The translations under genes were made by a program, and so were the position numbers. Positions 37,709-46,105 of a DNA stretch of 51,495 nucleotides are shown in pieces. This DNA is from Provencibacterium sp. Lineage in GTDB: Bacteria > Bacillota > Clostridia > Oscillospirales > Ruminococcaceae. Under the pieces are notes generated by a model, which saw only the letters and a list, made by a program, of their open reading frames with translations, searched no databases and was not told the origin of the DNA. The stretch is taken from positions 1 through 51,495 of the forward strand of contig JAAWDS010000056.1 of assembly GCA_022793895.1 (NCBI GenBank), given 5' to 3'. Every line of letters starts with the position of its first letter. Positions within the stretch are counted from its first letter, which is position 1.

Positions 37709-37969
37709 ATGGCAAATGTGAAATCCGCTAAGAAAAGAATTAAGGTGATCGCTACCAAAACGCTTGCGAACAAGTCGGTAAAGTCCGACCTGAAAACCGC
37801 GATCAAAAAGGCTCAGGCCGCGATCGACAACGATGCTGCCGACAAGGACATGGCTTTCCGCGCTGCGGTAAAAACGATCGACCAGGCGCGCGCGAAGGGC
37901 GTCATTCCGGCGAACACGGCTTCCCGCAAGAAGTCCAGCCTCGCCCGGAAGATGAACGCAGCCGGTTAA
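37709..37969 (+). CDS. rpsT: 30S ribosomal protein S20
   Basis: S20 is a small basic protein of the 30S subunit that binds 16S rRNA. The 86 residues start MANVKSAKKRIKVIATKTLA and end with the typical KGVIPANTASRKKSSLARKM. AGGAGGT lies eight bases before the ATG at 37709; the open frame from 37664 is not used. It is divergent from gpr, a conserved Firmicute arrangement. Confidence 0.97.
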   Translation: MANVKSAKKRIKVIATKTLANKSVKSDLKTAIKKAQAAIDNDAADKDMAFRAAVKTIDQARAKGVIPANTASRKKSSLARKMNAAG

Positions 37970-38065
37970 GCGCACCGCTGTTTCTCTCTTGTTTTCACAT
38001 CACCAAACAGCAGCCCCTTTCCTCCTTCTATACAGAAGAGGGCTTGGGACTGCTTTTTGTGCTGT

Positions 38066-38422
38066 CTACATCTTATCGCCCGGTTTGAAGATGAGCGCGG
38101 TCATCAATCCAAAGAGAATGGCCGCGCCCAACCCGGCCCCGGCGGCGCCGATGCCTCCGGAGATGACGCCCAGCAACCCATCCTCACGGATAGCCTCCAA
38201 CGTCCCTTTGGCGAGCAGCGCGCCGAAGCCGGTCAGCGGAACGGTCGCCCCCGCCCCGGCAAAATCGATCAGCGGCTGATAAAGCCCCAGTCCGCCGAGA
38301 ACGACGCCGGCGCAGACGAAGGAAACCAAAATGCGCGCCGGGGTCAGCTTGGTGTAATCGATCAGCACCTGGCCGACGGCGCAGATAGCGCCGCCAACCA
38401 GGAAGGCTTTCAGGTATTCCAT
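38066..38422 (-). CDS. spoVAE: Stage V sporulation protein AE
   Basis: SpoVAE is a small membrane protein of the SpoVA channel that moves dipicolinic acid into and out of the spore. The 118 residues start MEYLKAFLVGGAICAVGQVL and have several helices, with the conserved TVPLTGFGALLAKG and GAAGAGLGAAILFGL. GGAGG lies twelve bases before the ATG at 38422. The first genes of the leftward operon are spoVAC and spoVAD. The 135-base gap to spoVAD holds no gene. Confidence 0.93.
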   Translation of the reverse strand: MEYLKAFLVGGAICAVGQVLIDYTKLTPARILVSFVCAGVVLGGLGLYQPLIDFAGAGATVPLTGFGALLAKGTLEAIREDGLLGVISGGIGAAGAGLGAAILFGLMTALIFKPGDKM

Positions 38423-38557
38423 AAGCAATTTGAACCTCCATTGGCAATTAAAATCTATCCCGGCGGCTCCGTACAAAAGCGGACTTTGGGAATCTTCGGG
38501 CTGTGGTGCGGCCGCCGGACGGTTATTTCCTATAGTAACCAGGGCCCTGCGATTTTC

Positions 38558-39580
38558 CTACTGCGGGCCCGGCAGCGCCGAGATGTGCGCCAGGTGGGCG
38601 ATGCTGGGGATGCTCTCCCCCTGCTGGACGCTGGTGGGGCTCATCAGCGCGCCGGTGGCGATAAACAGCACGTCCCTGAGCGTCCCTTCCCGGATAGCCG
38701 GCAGCACATAGGAGCAGAGCACCGAGGCGCAGCAGCCGCAGCCGGAGCCGCCGGCATGCACATCCTGCTTTTCGCGGTCGTAGATCAGCAAACCGCAGTC
38801 GTTGTGCTTCCCTGCCAGCGCATAGCCCTCTTTGGCGAGCAGATCGCAGAGCAGCGAGCTGCCGACCAATCCAAGGTCCCCGGTTAGGATAAGGTCATAG
38901 TTATCCGGGCCGGTGCAGGTATCCTCAAAAAAGCGGGAAAGGGTCGCGGCGGCGGCGGGAGCCATGGCGGCGCCCATGTTGTTCATGTCCTTGATCCCCA
39001 TATCCTCAATGGTCCCTACGCAGATCTCGCGCAGATAGGGCGGGGCGGTTTGTTTTCCAAGAATGGCCGCCCCTGCGCCGGTAACGGTCCATTGGGAGGT
39101 AGGCGTGCGCTGCCCGCCATATTCCAGCGGAAAGCGGAACTGCCGTTCGGCCGAACAGAAATGGGAGGAGGTAACGGCAACAACGGTGTTCGCCAGTCCC
39201 CCTTCCACCAGCATGCCGGAGAGGCAAAGGCTTTCCGCCATGGTGGAGCAAGCGCCGAACAGCCCGAAAAACGGGATACCAAGGTCACGCAGTCCATAGG
39301 TGGAGCTGATGCACTGGTTGAGCAGGTCCCCGGCGAAGATGTAATCGATCCCGCTGGAGGAGAGCCCTGCTTTTTCGAGCGCCTTGTTCACCGCATCCTT
39401 CTGCATGCGGCTTTCCGCCTTTTCCCAGGTTTGTTCTCCAAAGGCGGTGTCGTCGCATATAATGTCAAAGTAGCCCGCGAGCGGCCCCTCCCCCTCTTTC
39501 TTCGAGACGACCGATGCAAAGGAGAGAATGGAGGGCGAGGTATCCAGGCGGGTGGTAAACTTTCCGATTTTTTGCGGCAT
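38558..39580 (-). CDS. spoVAD: Stage V sporulation protein AD
   Basis: SpoVAD binds dipicolinic acid and is a thiolase-fold protein of the SpoVA complex. The 340-residue protein shows the typical start MPQKIGKFTTRLDTSPSILSFAS, then LLNQCISSTYGLRDLGIPFF and GACSTMAESLCLSG (the thiolase-like Cys region), and the GSGCGCCASVL segment. GGAAAGG precedes the ATG at 39580. It sits between spoVAC and spoVAE. Confidence 0.95.
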   Translation of the reverse strand: MPQKIGKFTTRLDTSPSILSFASVVSKKEGEGPLAGYFDIICDDTAFGEQTWEKAESRMQKDAVNKALEKAGLSSSGIDYIFAGDLLNQCISSTYGLRDLGIPFFGLFGACSTMAESLCLSGMLVEGGLANTVVAVTSSHFCSAERQFRFPLEYGGQRTPTSQWTVTGAGAAILGKQTAPPYLREICVGTIEDMGIKDMNNMGAAMAPAAAATLSRFFEDTCTGPDNYDLILTGDLGLVGSSLLCDLLAKEGYALAGKHNDCGLLIYDREKQDVHAGGSGCGCCASVLCSYVLPAIREGTLRDVLFIATGALMSPTSVQQGESIPSIAHLAHISALPGPQ

Positions 39581-39626
39581 GTGCAAAAACCATCCTTTCC
39601 GGAAGAGGCGGCGGACCGCGCCTTCC

Positions 39627-40073
39627 TTAGTAGAGCCGGAACAGATAGAGGATCAGCCCATAAACAAAGGCGGTGGCCGAGCCATAGACGATCACCGGGC
39701 CTGCAATGGTGAACAGCTTCGCCCCCAGCCCCAGGATCAGCCCTTCGCTTTTAAATTCCAATGCGGGGGAAACGACGGCGTTGGCAAATCCGGTGATCGG
39801 GACCAACGTGCCTGCGCCGGCGAATTTGGCAATTTTATCATAGATCTGTAAGCCGGTCAGCAGGGCGGAGAGGAAAACCAGCGTAACCGAGGTGGAGGCG
39901 GCGGCGAGATCGCGCTCAAGCCCTGCATGAAGATAGATATTTTGGATAAACTGTCCGAGCAGGCAGATAGCGCCGCCTACGAGGAATGCGCAGGGGATGG
40001 TTTTATAACTTTTCGTGGGAGGCGAAGCGCTTTCCACCATGTTTTGATAATCTTTCGGGGGTATTTTTTTCAT
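39627..40073 (-). CDS. spoVAC: Stage V sporulation protein AC
   Basis: SpoVAC is a membrane channel subunit for dipicolinic acid, reported as mechanosensitive in Bacillus. The 148 residues show YQNMVESASPPTKSYKTIPC, AFLVGGAICLLGQFIQ, GAGTLVPITGFANAVVSPAL and FKSEGLILGLGAKLFTIAGP. GGAAGGGAAGG precedes the ATG. It heads the leftward spoVACDE set; the 300-base gap upstream to tRNA-Pro holds the tRNA promoter. I found no convincing sigma-G promoter match. Confidence 0.95.
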   Translation of the reverse strand: MKKIPPKDYQNMVESASPPTKSYKTIPCAFLVGGAICLLGQFIQNIYLHAGLERDLAAASTSVTLVFLSALLTGLQIYDKIAKFAGAGTLVPITGFANAVVSPALEFKSEGLILGLGAKLFTIAGPVIVYGSATAFVYGLILYLFRLY

Positions 40074-40286
40074 CTTTTTTCCTTCCCTTCGCAGCCGGTA
40101 ACGGGCGGGCCGCTGAAATGGGACGGGCGGCGCGGCTGGAAATGAGAAAAGCGCGCAAAAAATGAGCCTGCGTCCCGCTGTTAGCTTTCCCTGCGCGGCT
40201 ATGAATATAATTGCATAACTTTGGCTGCCGCCGGTCCCTGAAAGGAATAAGGCTTTCAGGAAGCGCCGGGATTTGGCGCAGGGCGA

Positions 40287-40315
40287 TTGACACCGCCTGC
40301 AATTTTGGGTATAAT
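40287..40315 (+). promoter_or_regulatory. Promoter of tRNA-Pro
   Basis: Perfect TTGACA at 40287-40292, 17-base spacer, and perfect TATAAT at 40310-40315. Transcription would start about 50 bases before the tRNA at 40375. Confidence 0.9.
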
Positions 40316-40374
40316 AAGTAGCAGCCTGAAGGCTTGGAAAAAAAGCGGAACAGGTTCGCCAAAAACAGAATCAT

Positions 40375-40450
40375 CGGGGTGTAGCGCAGTTGGTAGCGCG
40401 CCTGCTTTGGGAGCAGGATGCCGCAGGTTCGAATCCTGTCACTCCGACCA
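40375..40450 (+). tRNA. tRNA-Pro (anticodon TGG)
   Basis: CGGGGTG at 40375 pairs with CACTCCG before the discriminator A and encoded CCA at 40448-40450. The anticodon stem CCTGC/GCAGG encloses the loop TTTGGGA with anticodon TGG, reading proline codons. The TTCGAAT T-loop is intact. It has its own promoter and terminator. Confidence 0.97.
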
Positions 40451-40451
40451 G

Positions 40452-40487
40452 AAAAAAGACTGCCGGATTTTGACGGCGGTCTTTTTT
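40452..40487 (+). terminator. Terminator after tRNA-Pro
   Basis: AAAAAGACTGCCG pairs with CGGCGGTCTTTTT across a short loop (GATTTTGA), with a G-T pair, and a T-run follows. It starts right after the tRNA CCA. Confidence 0.85.
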
Positions 40488-40568
40488 AGATTCAATGTTC
40501 AACGGTAAAAAATGTACGCTATAGACGGCGAATGGAAGTCCTTTCATCCATAGGAAGGATGTTGTTGG

Positions 40569-41387
40569 ATGGAGTTTAGCAAGATTTTTTCAGCTTTTCT
40601 TGAATAAGCGCAGTTTACTAAAGAGATTTTGGCAATTGGCGTGACTCAAATTTATAAAGCCAATTATGCAAAGAAGGGCGTATATTATCAGTCGTTTGCT
40701 TGTTTATCCACCGGAATTGAACGGCTAGAGAAGCTATGCTTAATTTTAGATGACTATATCGAAAATCAGGGCACGTTACCCTCGGAAAAATATATCCGAA
40801 GCTATGGGCACAAGATTCCTGAGCTTTTTCAGGCTTGCAGAGGTATCGTGGCTCGCCGGAAAATTGGATTTCATTTTCGATGTAGTTTTAACGATATTCA
40901 TCAAGCGATGATCGATCTGTTAGGCAGCTTTTCGGAAAGCTCCGGCCGGTACTCGAATATCAACGTTCTTCTTGGTAACGAAAATAATAGCCATGATTGT
41001 ATCGCGCAATGGTTTCTTAAAATTGATCGGCCCTTATATAATAAGCATGTCTCTGCAAAGAAAAAAGCGGGCATCGAATACAGAGCCTCTGTCATAGGTT
41101 CCACTTTAAATTCGTTGGCCGTGATTTATTATAGAACCGAGGACCGCACAGAATTAACGGATGCTGTAGAGGCCAGCTATCGAACGGGAATATGGAAAGC
41201 GGTTGCGCCATACCGGCAATTGTATCTATTACAGATTATCCGGTATTTAACAGAACTTATCATAGATCTGGGCTATAAGGCAATGGCGGTTTCCTCTGCG
41301 GACATTCCCCATTTTGGTGAGATTTTTGGATTGTTTTATAACGATGACGCCTATTTCCGCAGCCGAAAAACGTGGGATACTTTGTAA
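40569..41387 (+). pseudogene. Unknown helical protein gene interrupted by an in-frame stop
   Basis: An ATG at 40569 has AGGAAGG at good distance and reads MEFSKIFSAFLE, then TAA at 40605-40607, then continues in the same frame as AQFTKEILAIGVTQIYKANY and on to a stop at 41387. A restart at TTG 40629 would give 252 residues. The sequence is mostly helical (CLSTGIERLEKLCLILDDYI, YGHKIPELFQ), vaguely like HEPN-type proteins; I cannot name a family. It is AT-richer than its neighbours and follows a tRNA gene, suggesting acquisition. It may be a decayed gene or one with an alternative start. Confidence 0.6.
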
Positions 41388-41460
41388 GGACAGAGAAGAA
41401 ATGCGCCGCCGCAGGATAGGGGCCGCTCTTCCGGCACACCGGGTGCACAATGCTAAATCA

Positions 41461-41493
41461 GGGCGGGAACACCGTTTTCAGGTGTTCCCGCCC
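41461..41493. terminator. Bidirectional hairpin between convergent genes
   Basis: GGGCGGGAACACC at 41461-41473 pairs exactly with GGTGTTCCCGCCC at 41481-41493. Loop GTTTTCA. No long T-run follows. It lies between the broken gene (stop 41387) and the end of the isomerase gene (41524). Confidence 0.7.
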
Positions 41494-41523
41494 AATTCGT
41501 TTCCCTGCTTCGCAGCTTGTTTT

Positions 41524-42435
41524 TTATGAGACGGCCGCCCCGGAGAACACCTCCCCTTCCCCTTCCATCAGCCCTCTCAGATAGCAGCCGACGGCATAGC
41601 ACAGCTTCATAGCGGAAACGCGGAGCGATTCCGGCAGGCCGTCGAAGAAGGTAAAGTTTTCAAACACCAGGTCCCCCTTGAACCCGATTTCCCGCAGCGT
41701 CTGCATCACCGGCGTCCAATCGATGGTCCCGAAACAGGGGGCCAAGTGATCGTCATGTTCCCCAAAGTTGTCGTTGAGGTGCAGCATGCAGAGGCGTTTC
41801 CCGATTTCCCGCAGCGCCCCGCAAGAGTCGATGCCCGCCATGTGGGCGTGCCCGAAGTCCCAGCAGATGCCGAACCCCTCCCCCAACGCCTCATACAGCT
41901 CCAGCAGCTCCTCGACCGATGCGCCATATTTCGGTTGTCCGTCGCTGAAAGCCATCATGTTTTCGATACAGGGAAGGATGCCCTCCTGTGCGCAGAGCGC
42001 GCCATACCGCCGGTAAAAGCGGAGGTTCCTTTCCAGCGACGCCCGGCGGCTATATCCGTTTTCATCGCCGGCGCTGCCGGGATGAAAGACCATCTGTGTG
42101 ACGCCCAGGATCCCCGCCCCGCGGATCGAACGGCGGATCAGCTCCTCATAGAGCGCATCCCCCTCCGGCTGATCCGGCCGCCAGGCGTAAAAGGGCGCAT
42201 GGGCGTAGGACACTTCTAGCCCCAGCCGGTCCGCCGTTTCACGCTGGCGGCGGCACCAATCCTCCCAACCGACTGCGCGCATGGGCTGGCCGGGCTTGCT
42301 GTATTCGATAAAATCCAGATTGATAACCGGGAATCCCCCCTGCGCGCAGGCCGTCAGGGCCTGCTCACAGGTGAAATAGACCTCCGGCCTGCGCAGAAGC
42401 CGCCCGTGGCTGCTGGTGGACATGCCGATTTCCAT
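41524..42435 (-). CDS. Sugar phosphate isomerase/epimerase (TIM barrel)
   Basis: The 303-residue protein belongs to the xylose isomerase-like TIM-barrel family (AP endonuclease 2 fold), whose members isomerise or epimerise sugars or dehydrate inosose. Visible metal-site candidates are in SYAHAPFY, MVFHPG, CIENMMAF, CWDFGHAHMAG, MLHLNDN and VFENFTFFDG. GGGG lies ten bases before the ATG at 42435. It is the last gene of the sugar-importer set and probably processes the imported compound. Confidence 0.85.
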   Translation of the reverse strand: MEIGMSTSSHGRLLRRPEVYFTCEQALTACAQGGFPVINLDFIEYSKPGQPMRAVGWEDWCRRQRETADRLGLEVSYAHAPFYAWRPDQPEGDALYEELIRRSIRGAGILGVTQMVFHPGSAGDENGYSRRASLERNLRFYRRYGALCAQEGILPCIENMMAFSDGQPKYGASVEELLELYEALGEGFGICWDFGHAHMAGIDSCGALREIGKRLCMLHLNDNFGEHDDHLAPCFGTIDWTPVMQTLREIGFKGDLVFENFTFFDGLPESLRVSAMKLCYAVGCYLRGLMEGEGEVFSGAAVS

Positions 42436-42551
42436 GGCGATTTTTCCCCTTTCTTCGGTCTCCGGCCTTATCCGGCAGCGCGGAAGAAAAGCCGGAACGG
42501 TGGAGCGGTTTTCCGGCGCCCGCAGCCCTGCGGGATACCGGGAACGTCTTT

Positions 42552-42591
42552 GGTTCCGCCCGCTAAACGGAAACGTTCAGCGGGCGGAACC
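42552..42591. other. Perfect hairpin between binding-protein and isomerase genes
   Basis: GGTTCCGCCCGCT at 42552-42564 is the reverse complement of AGCGGGCGGAACC at 42579-42591, with a 14-base loop. No T-run follows on either strand, so it may protect the 3' end of the upstream message rather than terminate it. This would let the binding-protein message outlast the isomerase message. Confidence 0.6.
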
Positions 42592-42609
42592 AGATGGGTG
42601 ATAGGATGT

Positions 42610-43914
42610 TTAGGAGAAAATGCTGGCGGCTTCGCCCTTCAGCCGCTCCACCGCCTCCTCCGGGGTGACGGTCCCCTCTTGGATCAGCGAGGAGATGACC
42701 GACTTGAAGGCAACCCCCCACTCCGCGCCATAGTCGCTGGCGGGCGCATCCTGCGCATAGGCCAGTTGGTTGAAGCCGACCTGGCGGTAGGGCTCGTTGG
42801 CCCACAGATCTTTCACGATTTTTGCATCGGCCGCAGCCTTGGTGGAGGGCGCATAGCCGGTGTTGACGTGGTTCAAGGCGTCCTGCTCCGAGGTGAGGAG
42901 GAATTTCATAAATTCCCAGGCGGCGGCGATTTCAGCCTCCGAGTTGTTTTCCTTCACAATGGCCATGTTGCCCCCGCCGGTCGGGCAGGAGGGCTCGCCA
43001 AAGGAGGGCAGGAAGGCGATGCCGATTTCAAACGGGTTGCCCAGCTCTTCCACCGCGCCGAAGATGTTGCCCATCTTGCCGGTGGAATCGAAAATGCAGG
43101 CGATTTTTCCCAGGGAAAACTGTTCTTCCAGATAGGCTTCATCATTGGTAGAAACGAAGGGCTGGCACCAGCCGTCCTGAACCCACTGGTCCCAGGCGGT
43201 GAAAACCTTCAGCATCGCGCCGTCCTCCAGGGCGGGGCAGCTTTTGCCGGTTTCATCAAACATGTTGGAGCCGAGCTGGTAGAAGAAATTCTGGGTGTAC
43301 CAGGTGTTGCTCTGGAGAGAAAAGCCATAAACGCCGGTCGTACCGTCTGCGTTCTTCACCGTCAGTTTTTTGCACAGGTCTTCAAATTCCTCGATGGTCA
43401 GGGCGTCGTTCATTGGGATCTCAATGCCCAGCGCGTCGGTCGCCGTCTTGTTGTAATACATCACGGGGGTGGAGCGGATGTAGGGCATGGCGATGAGCTC
43501 GCCGTCGTGATAGCAATAGGCCAGCAGTCCGCTTTGAACGTTGTCCAAATCCCATTGGTCGCGTTCGATATAGGGGGTCAGATCGGCCAGGATCCCTTCG
43601 CCGGAGAGCACGGGCGTGCCGCTGGAGTTTTCGACCACCACGATTTCCGGGGAGCTGCCGGCTGCAACGGCGTTCATGGTAGCGGTAACCACCTCCCCAT
43701 AGCCGCCTTGGAACACCTCGACCACCGTGATCCCCTTCTCTGCGCCGATGGTCTCGTTGAACTCGGCGACCGATGCGGCAATCATCTCGCCGTTAGCGCC
43801 CGCCCCGCGGGGATGCCACACCTCAATTGTAACCTCCTTGTCCTCCGCCTTCTTGCAGGCGGAACAGCCGAGCAACAGAAGTAGGGCCAGGGCCAGGGCA
43901 ATCCATTTTTTCAT
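42610..43914 (-). CDS. Sugar ABC transporter substrate-binding lipoprotein
   Basis: The 434-residue lipoprotein (signal ending LLLLLGC at about residue 17) resembles family 1 binding proteins such as UgpB: TIEVWHPRGAGANGEMIAAS, YRSTPVMYYNKTA-like PYIRSTPVMYYNKTATDALG, and GGGNMAIVKENNSEAE. GAGGAGG precedes the ATG at 43914; a longer open frame to 44106 overlaps the permease gene and is not used. Two permease genes lie upstream on the same strand. No ATP-binding gene is present; a shared MsmX-type ATPase is likely. Confidence 0.93.
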   Translation of the reverse strand: MKKWIALALALLLLLGCSACKKAEDKEVTIEVWHPRGAGANGEMIAASVAEFNETIGAEKGITVVEVFQGGYGEVVTATMNAVAAGSSPEIVVVENSSGTPVLSGEGILADLTPYIERDQWDLDNVQSGLLAYCYHDGELIAMPYIRSTPVMYYNKTATDALGIEIPMNDALTIEEFEDLCKKLTVKNADGTTGVYGFSLQSNTWYTQNFFYQLGSNMFDETGKSCPALEDGAMLKVFTAWDQWVQDGWCQPFVSTNDEAYLEEQFSLGKIACIFDSTGKMGNIFGAVEELGNPFEIGIAFLPSFGEPSCPTGGGNMAIVKENNSEAEIAAAWEFMKFLLTSEQDALNHVNTGYAPSTKAAADAKIVKDLWANEPYRQVGFNQLAYAQDAPASDYGAEWGVAFKSVISSLIQEGTVTPEEAVERLKGEAASIFS

Positions 43915-43960
43915 CAGAATAACCTCCTCAGTTTTTTCGGTGGGTGGATGGGCTTGGAAA

Positions 43961-44812
43961 TCATTTGATCCCGTTATAGGTGAACGCCTTGATGATCCGG
44001 CCGCTGGTGAAGATGTAGACCGCCAGGACCGGGATAACCACCAGCAGGTTGGCCGCCATGATCTCGTTCCAGCGGGTGCCCAGCTCCGAATCGAGCACGC
44101 GCACAAGCATCATGGTCAGAGGGCGGACCGCTTCGCTGTTGGTCATCACCAGAGGCCAAAAATAGTTGTTCCAGGTGGTGACAAACGAGAACAGCATGAT
44201 GGTTAGGAGCACGCTTTTGCACATCGGCGCCAGGATTTTGAGGATGATCTGCACCTGGGAGGCCGAATCGAGCTGGGCGCTTTCGATGATCTCATCCGGT
44301 ACCTGCTTGAAGCCCTGCCGGAGCAGAAAGATGCCGAAGGCGTTCGCGCCGTGGGGAAGGATCTGCGGCCATAAGGTATTCAGTAGGTTCCAATCGGCCA
44401 TTGTCAGATACACGGTGATGTAAGTGACCTGCCCGGGGATCATCAGCGCCAGCAGCACCAGTGCGAAGCAGACGTTTTTCCCAAAAAATTCGAACCGGGC
44501 GAAGGCGTAGGCCGCCGGGACCAGCAGGAGCATTTGCAGCGCAATCGTACCGGCGGTGATGAGGATGGAGTTTCGGAGATAACGCAGCACATCCACATTG
44601 CGCGCGCCTAGGATGCTGGCGACGCCGTCCATCGAGAAGCGCTCCGGCCAGAAGGTCACAGGCGTTTGAATGGCCTCCGAATAGGATTTAAAGGCCGTGC
44701 AGATCATCCAGTAAAAAGGGAACACAAAACACAGGACGACCGCTATTTTCAAAAGATCGCCGGGCAGCCGCTTCATGCAGCGCCGCAAACGGCGGCGGGT
44801 TTGTTCCTTCAC
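43961..44812 (-). CDS. Carbohydrate ABC transporter permease (UgpE/MalG type)
   Basis: This 283-residue protein is the second permease of the importer, with six membrane helices and the binding-protein-dependent permease EAA loop (EIIESAQLDSASQVQIILKILAP). It ends in VRVLDSELGTRWNEIMAANL and SGRIIKAFTYNGIK, typical of MalG relatives. The GTG at 44812 has GGAGGGG upstream; the frame open to 45247 is a shadow of the other permease. It lies 20 bases after that permease. Confidence 0.94.
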   Translation of the reverse strand: MKEQTRRRLRRCMKRLPGDLLKIAVVLCFVFPFYWMICTAFKSYSEAIQTPVTFWPERFSMDGVASILGARNVDVLRYLRNSILITAGTIALQMLLLVPAAYAFARFEFFGKNVCFALVLLALMIPGQVTYITVYLTMADWNLLNTLWPQILPHGANAFGIFLLRQGFKQVPDEIIESAQLDSASQVQIILKILAPMCKSVLLTIMLFSFVTTWNNYFWPLVMTNSEAVRPLTMMLVRVLDSELGTRWNEIMAANLLVVIPVLAVYIFTSGRIIKAFTYNGIK

Positions 44813-44832
44813 AGCTTTCCCCTCCTTTTCGA

Positions 44833-45924
44833 TTAGGAATAGTGGACGCGCCCGGCCAGGACCTTGAAATAGACGGCGGTCAGCGCGAGCTGAATGAACA
44901 TGAGGAACACGGCGGCCGCGCAGCCAAGGCCCAGCGAATTGACATTGCCGAAGGCAAACAGGTAGATAAACCGCGCGATCACCTCGGTGGAGGATCCGGG
45001 GCCGCCCTCCGTCATCGCGTTCACTGAATCGAACACGTTGAAGCTGCCAATCGTCAGGAGGATCAGCGTGACAAACAATTGCGGGGAGATGAGCGGCAGG
45101 GTGATGCGAAAGAAGCATTTTGTTTTCGAGGCGTTGTCCAGGGTGGCCGCTTCGAAGATCTCCGCCGGGATGTTTTTCATGGCCGCGATGAGGATCAGCG
45201 TATAATAGCCGATGTTTTTCCAAACGTTCATGGCGATGATCGCCCACATGGCCGTTTGAGAGCTTTCCAGCCAGGGAATGGGCGCGACGCCGAACACGCT
45301 GAGCAGGGTGTTGAGGAGGCCGTAGTCATTGAAATCAAGGATCCAGCGCCAGATAAACGCGCAGGAAACGGTGGCGATCAAATGGGGGGTAAAAATGGCG
45401 GTCTGGGAAAACTTGTTGAGCCTTCGATCCGCTGAGAGCCATGCCGCCATCAGCAGCGAACCCGCCATGACCAGCAGGACGAACACCGCCGCATAAAAGA
45501 AGGTGTTTTTGACGGCGGTGAGGAAGGCCGCCTTGCCGCCCAGGGCCGCATAATTCTTGAGCCCGACAAACTCCTTGGTCGGGTTCTGTACGCTCCCCTT
45601 GAAAAAGCTCAGGAAAAGAACGTTTAGAATGGGGTACAGCACAAAGATGATCAGAAAGATCATCGCAGGCGCGATCAGCAGGTAGGGGAAAAATCCCTTC
45701 CGGGAGCGTTTGCCCTGGACCGCCGTGTTTCCAAAATAGGTGGAAACGGCTCCGAGCGCAGCGCCCGCCGCAATCAGCAGGTACCGGCTGCCCAACAGAA
45801 GCGGAATCCTGCGCGCCGATGAAAGCCCGGCTGCCTTTATCAGCAGCACGCCGGTCAGGATCAACAGAACGCCCGCCGCCATACCCGCCGCCGCAAGGCG
45901 CTTTACGGTTTTTGTTTGTTTCAT
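44833..45924 (-). CDS. Carbohydrate ABC transporter permease (UgpA/MalF type)
   Basis: This 363-residue protein is the first permease. The EAA loop reads EIFEAATLDNASKTKCFFRI followed by TLPLISPQ. Typical length is about 290-310; here two extra N-terminal helices (about 10-30 and 45-65) precede the usual core start RKGFFPYLLIAPAMIFLIIF. GGAGGGCGC precedes the ATG at 45924. It heads the leftward set and is divergent from an AraC regulator 180 bases away. Confidence 0.93.
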   Translation of the reverse strand: MKQTKTVKRLAAAGMAAGVLLILTGVLLIKAAGLSSARRIPLLLGSRYLLIAAGAALGAVSTYFGNTAVQGKRSRKGFFPYLLIAPAMIFLIIFVLYPILNVLFLSFFKGSVQNPTKEFVGLKNYAALGGKAAFLTAVKNTFFYAAVFVLLVMAGSLLMAAWLSADRRLNKFSQTAIFTPHLIATVSCAFIWRWILDFNDYGLLNTLLSVFGVAPIPWLESSQTAMWAIIAMNVWKNIGYYTLILIAAMKNIPAEIFEAATLDNASKTKCFFRITLPLISPQLFVTLILLTIGSFNVFDSVNAMTEGGPGSSTEVIARFIYLFAFGNVNSLGLGCAAAVFLMFIQLALTAVYFKVLAGRVHYS

Positions 45925-46105
45925 AGCGCGCCCTCCGTTTCCTTTGCCCGTTTCCGTTTTTTTACTCCCCCGGCTCTTCCGAAAGAACGGCCGGTATCCC
46001 TTGGTACGAAGCCAAACCATAGGCAGCTCCTTTCTTCTCCGCCGGGCCTTATGCCTGGTTTAGTACATAGTCCGGCACAATTGGCCGGAACAGCCGCCCT
46101 ATACC

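Noticed and set aside
39627-40320. Sigma-G promoter for spoVAC and gpr
   Set aside because: No convincing pair of sigma-G boxes found by eye upstream of either gene; not reported as a feature.
42610-44106. Longer binding-protein frame starting at 44106
   Set aside because: The extra N-terminus overlaps the permease gene; a lipoprotein signal with GAGGAGG starts at 43914.
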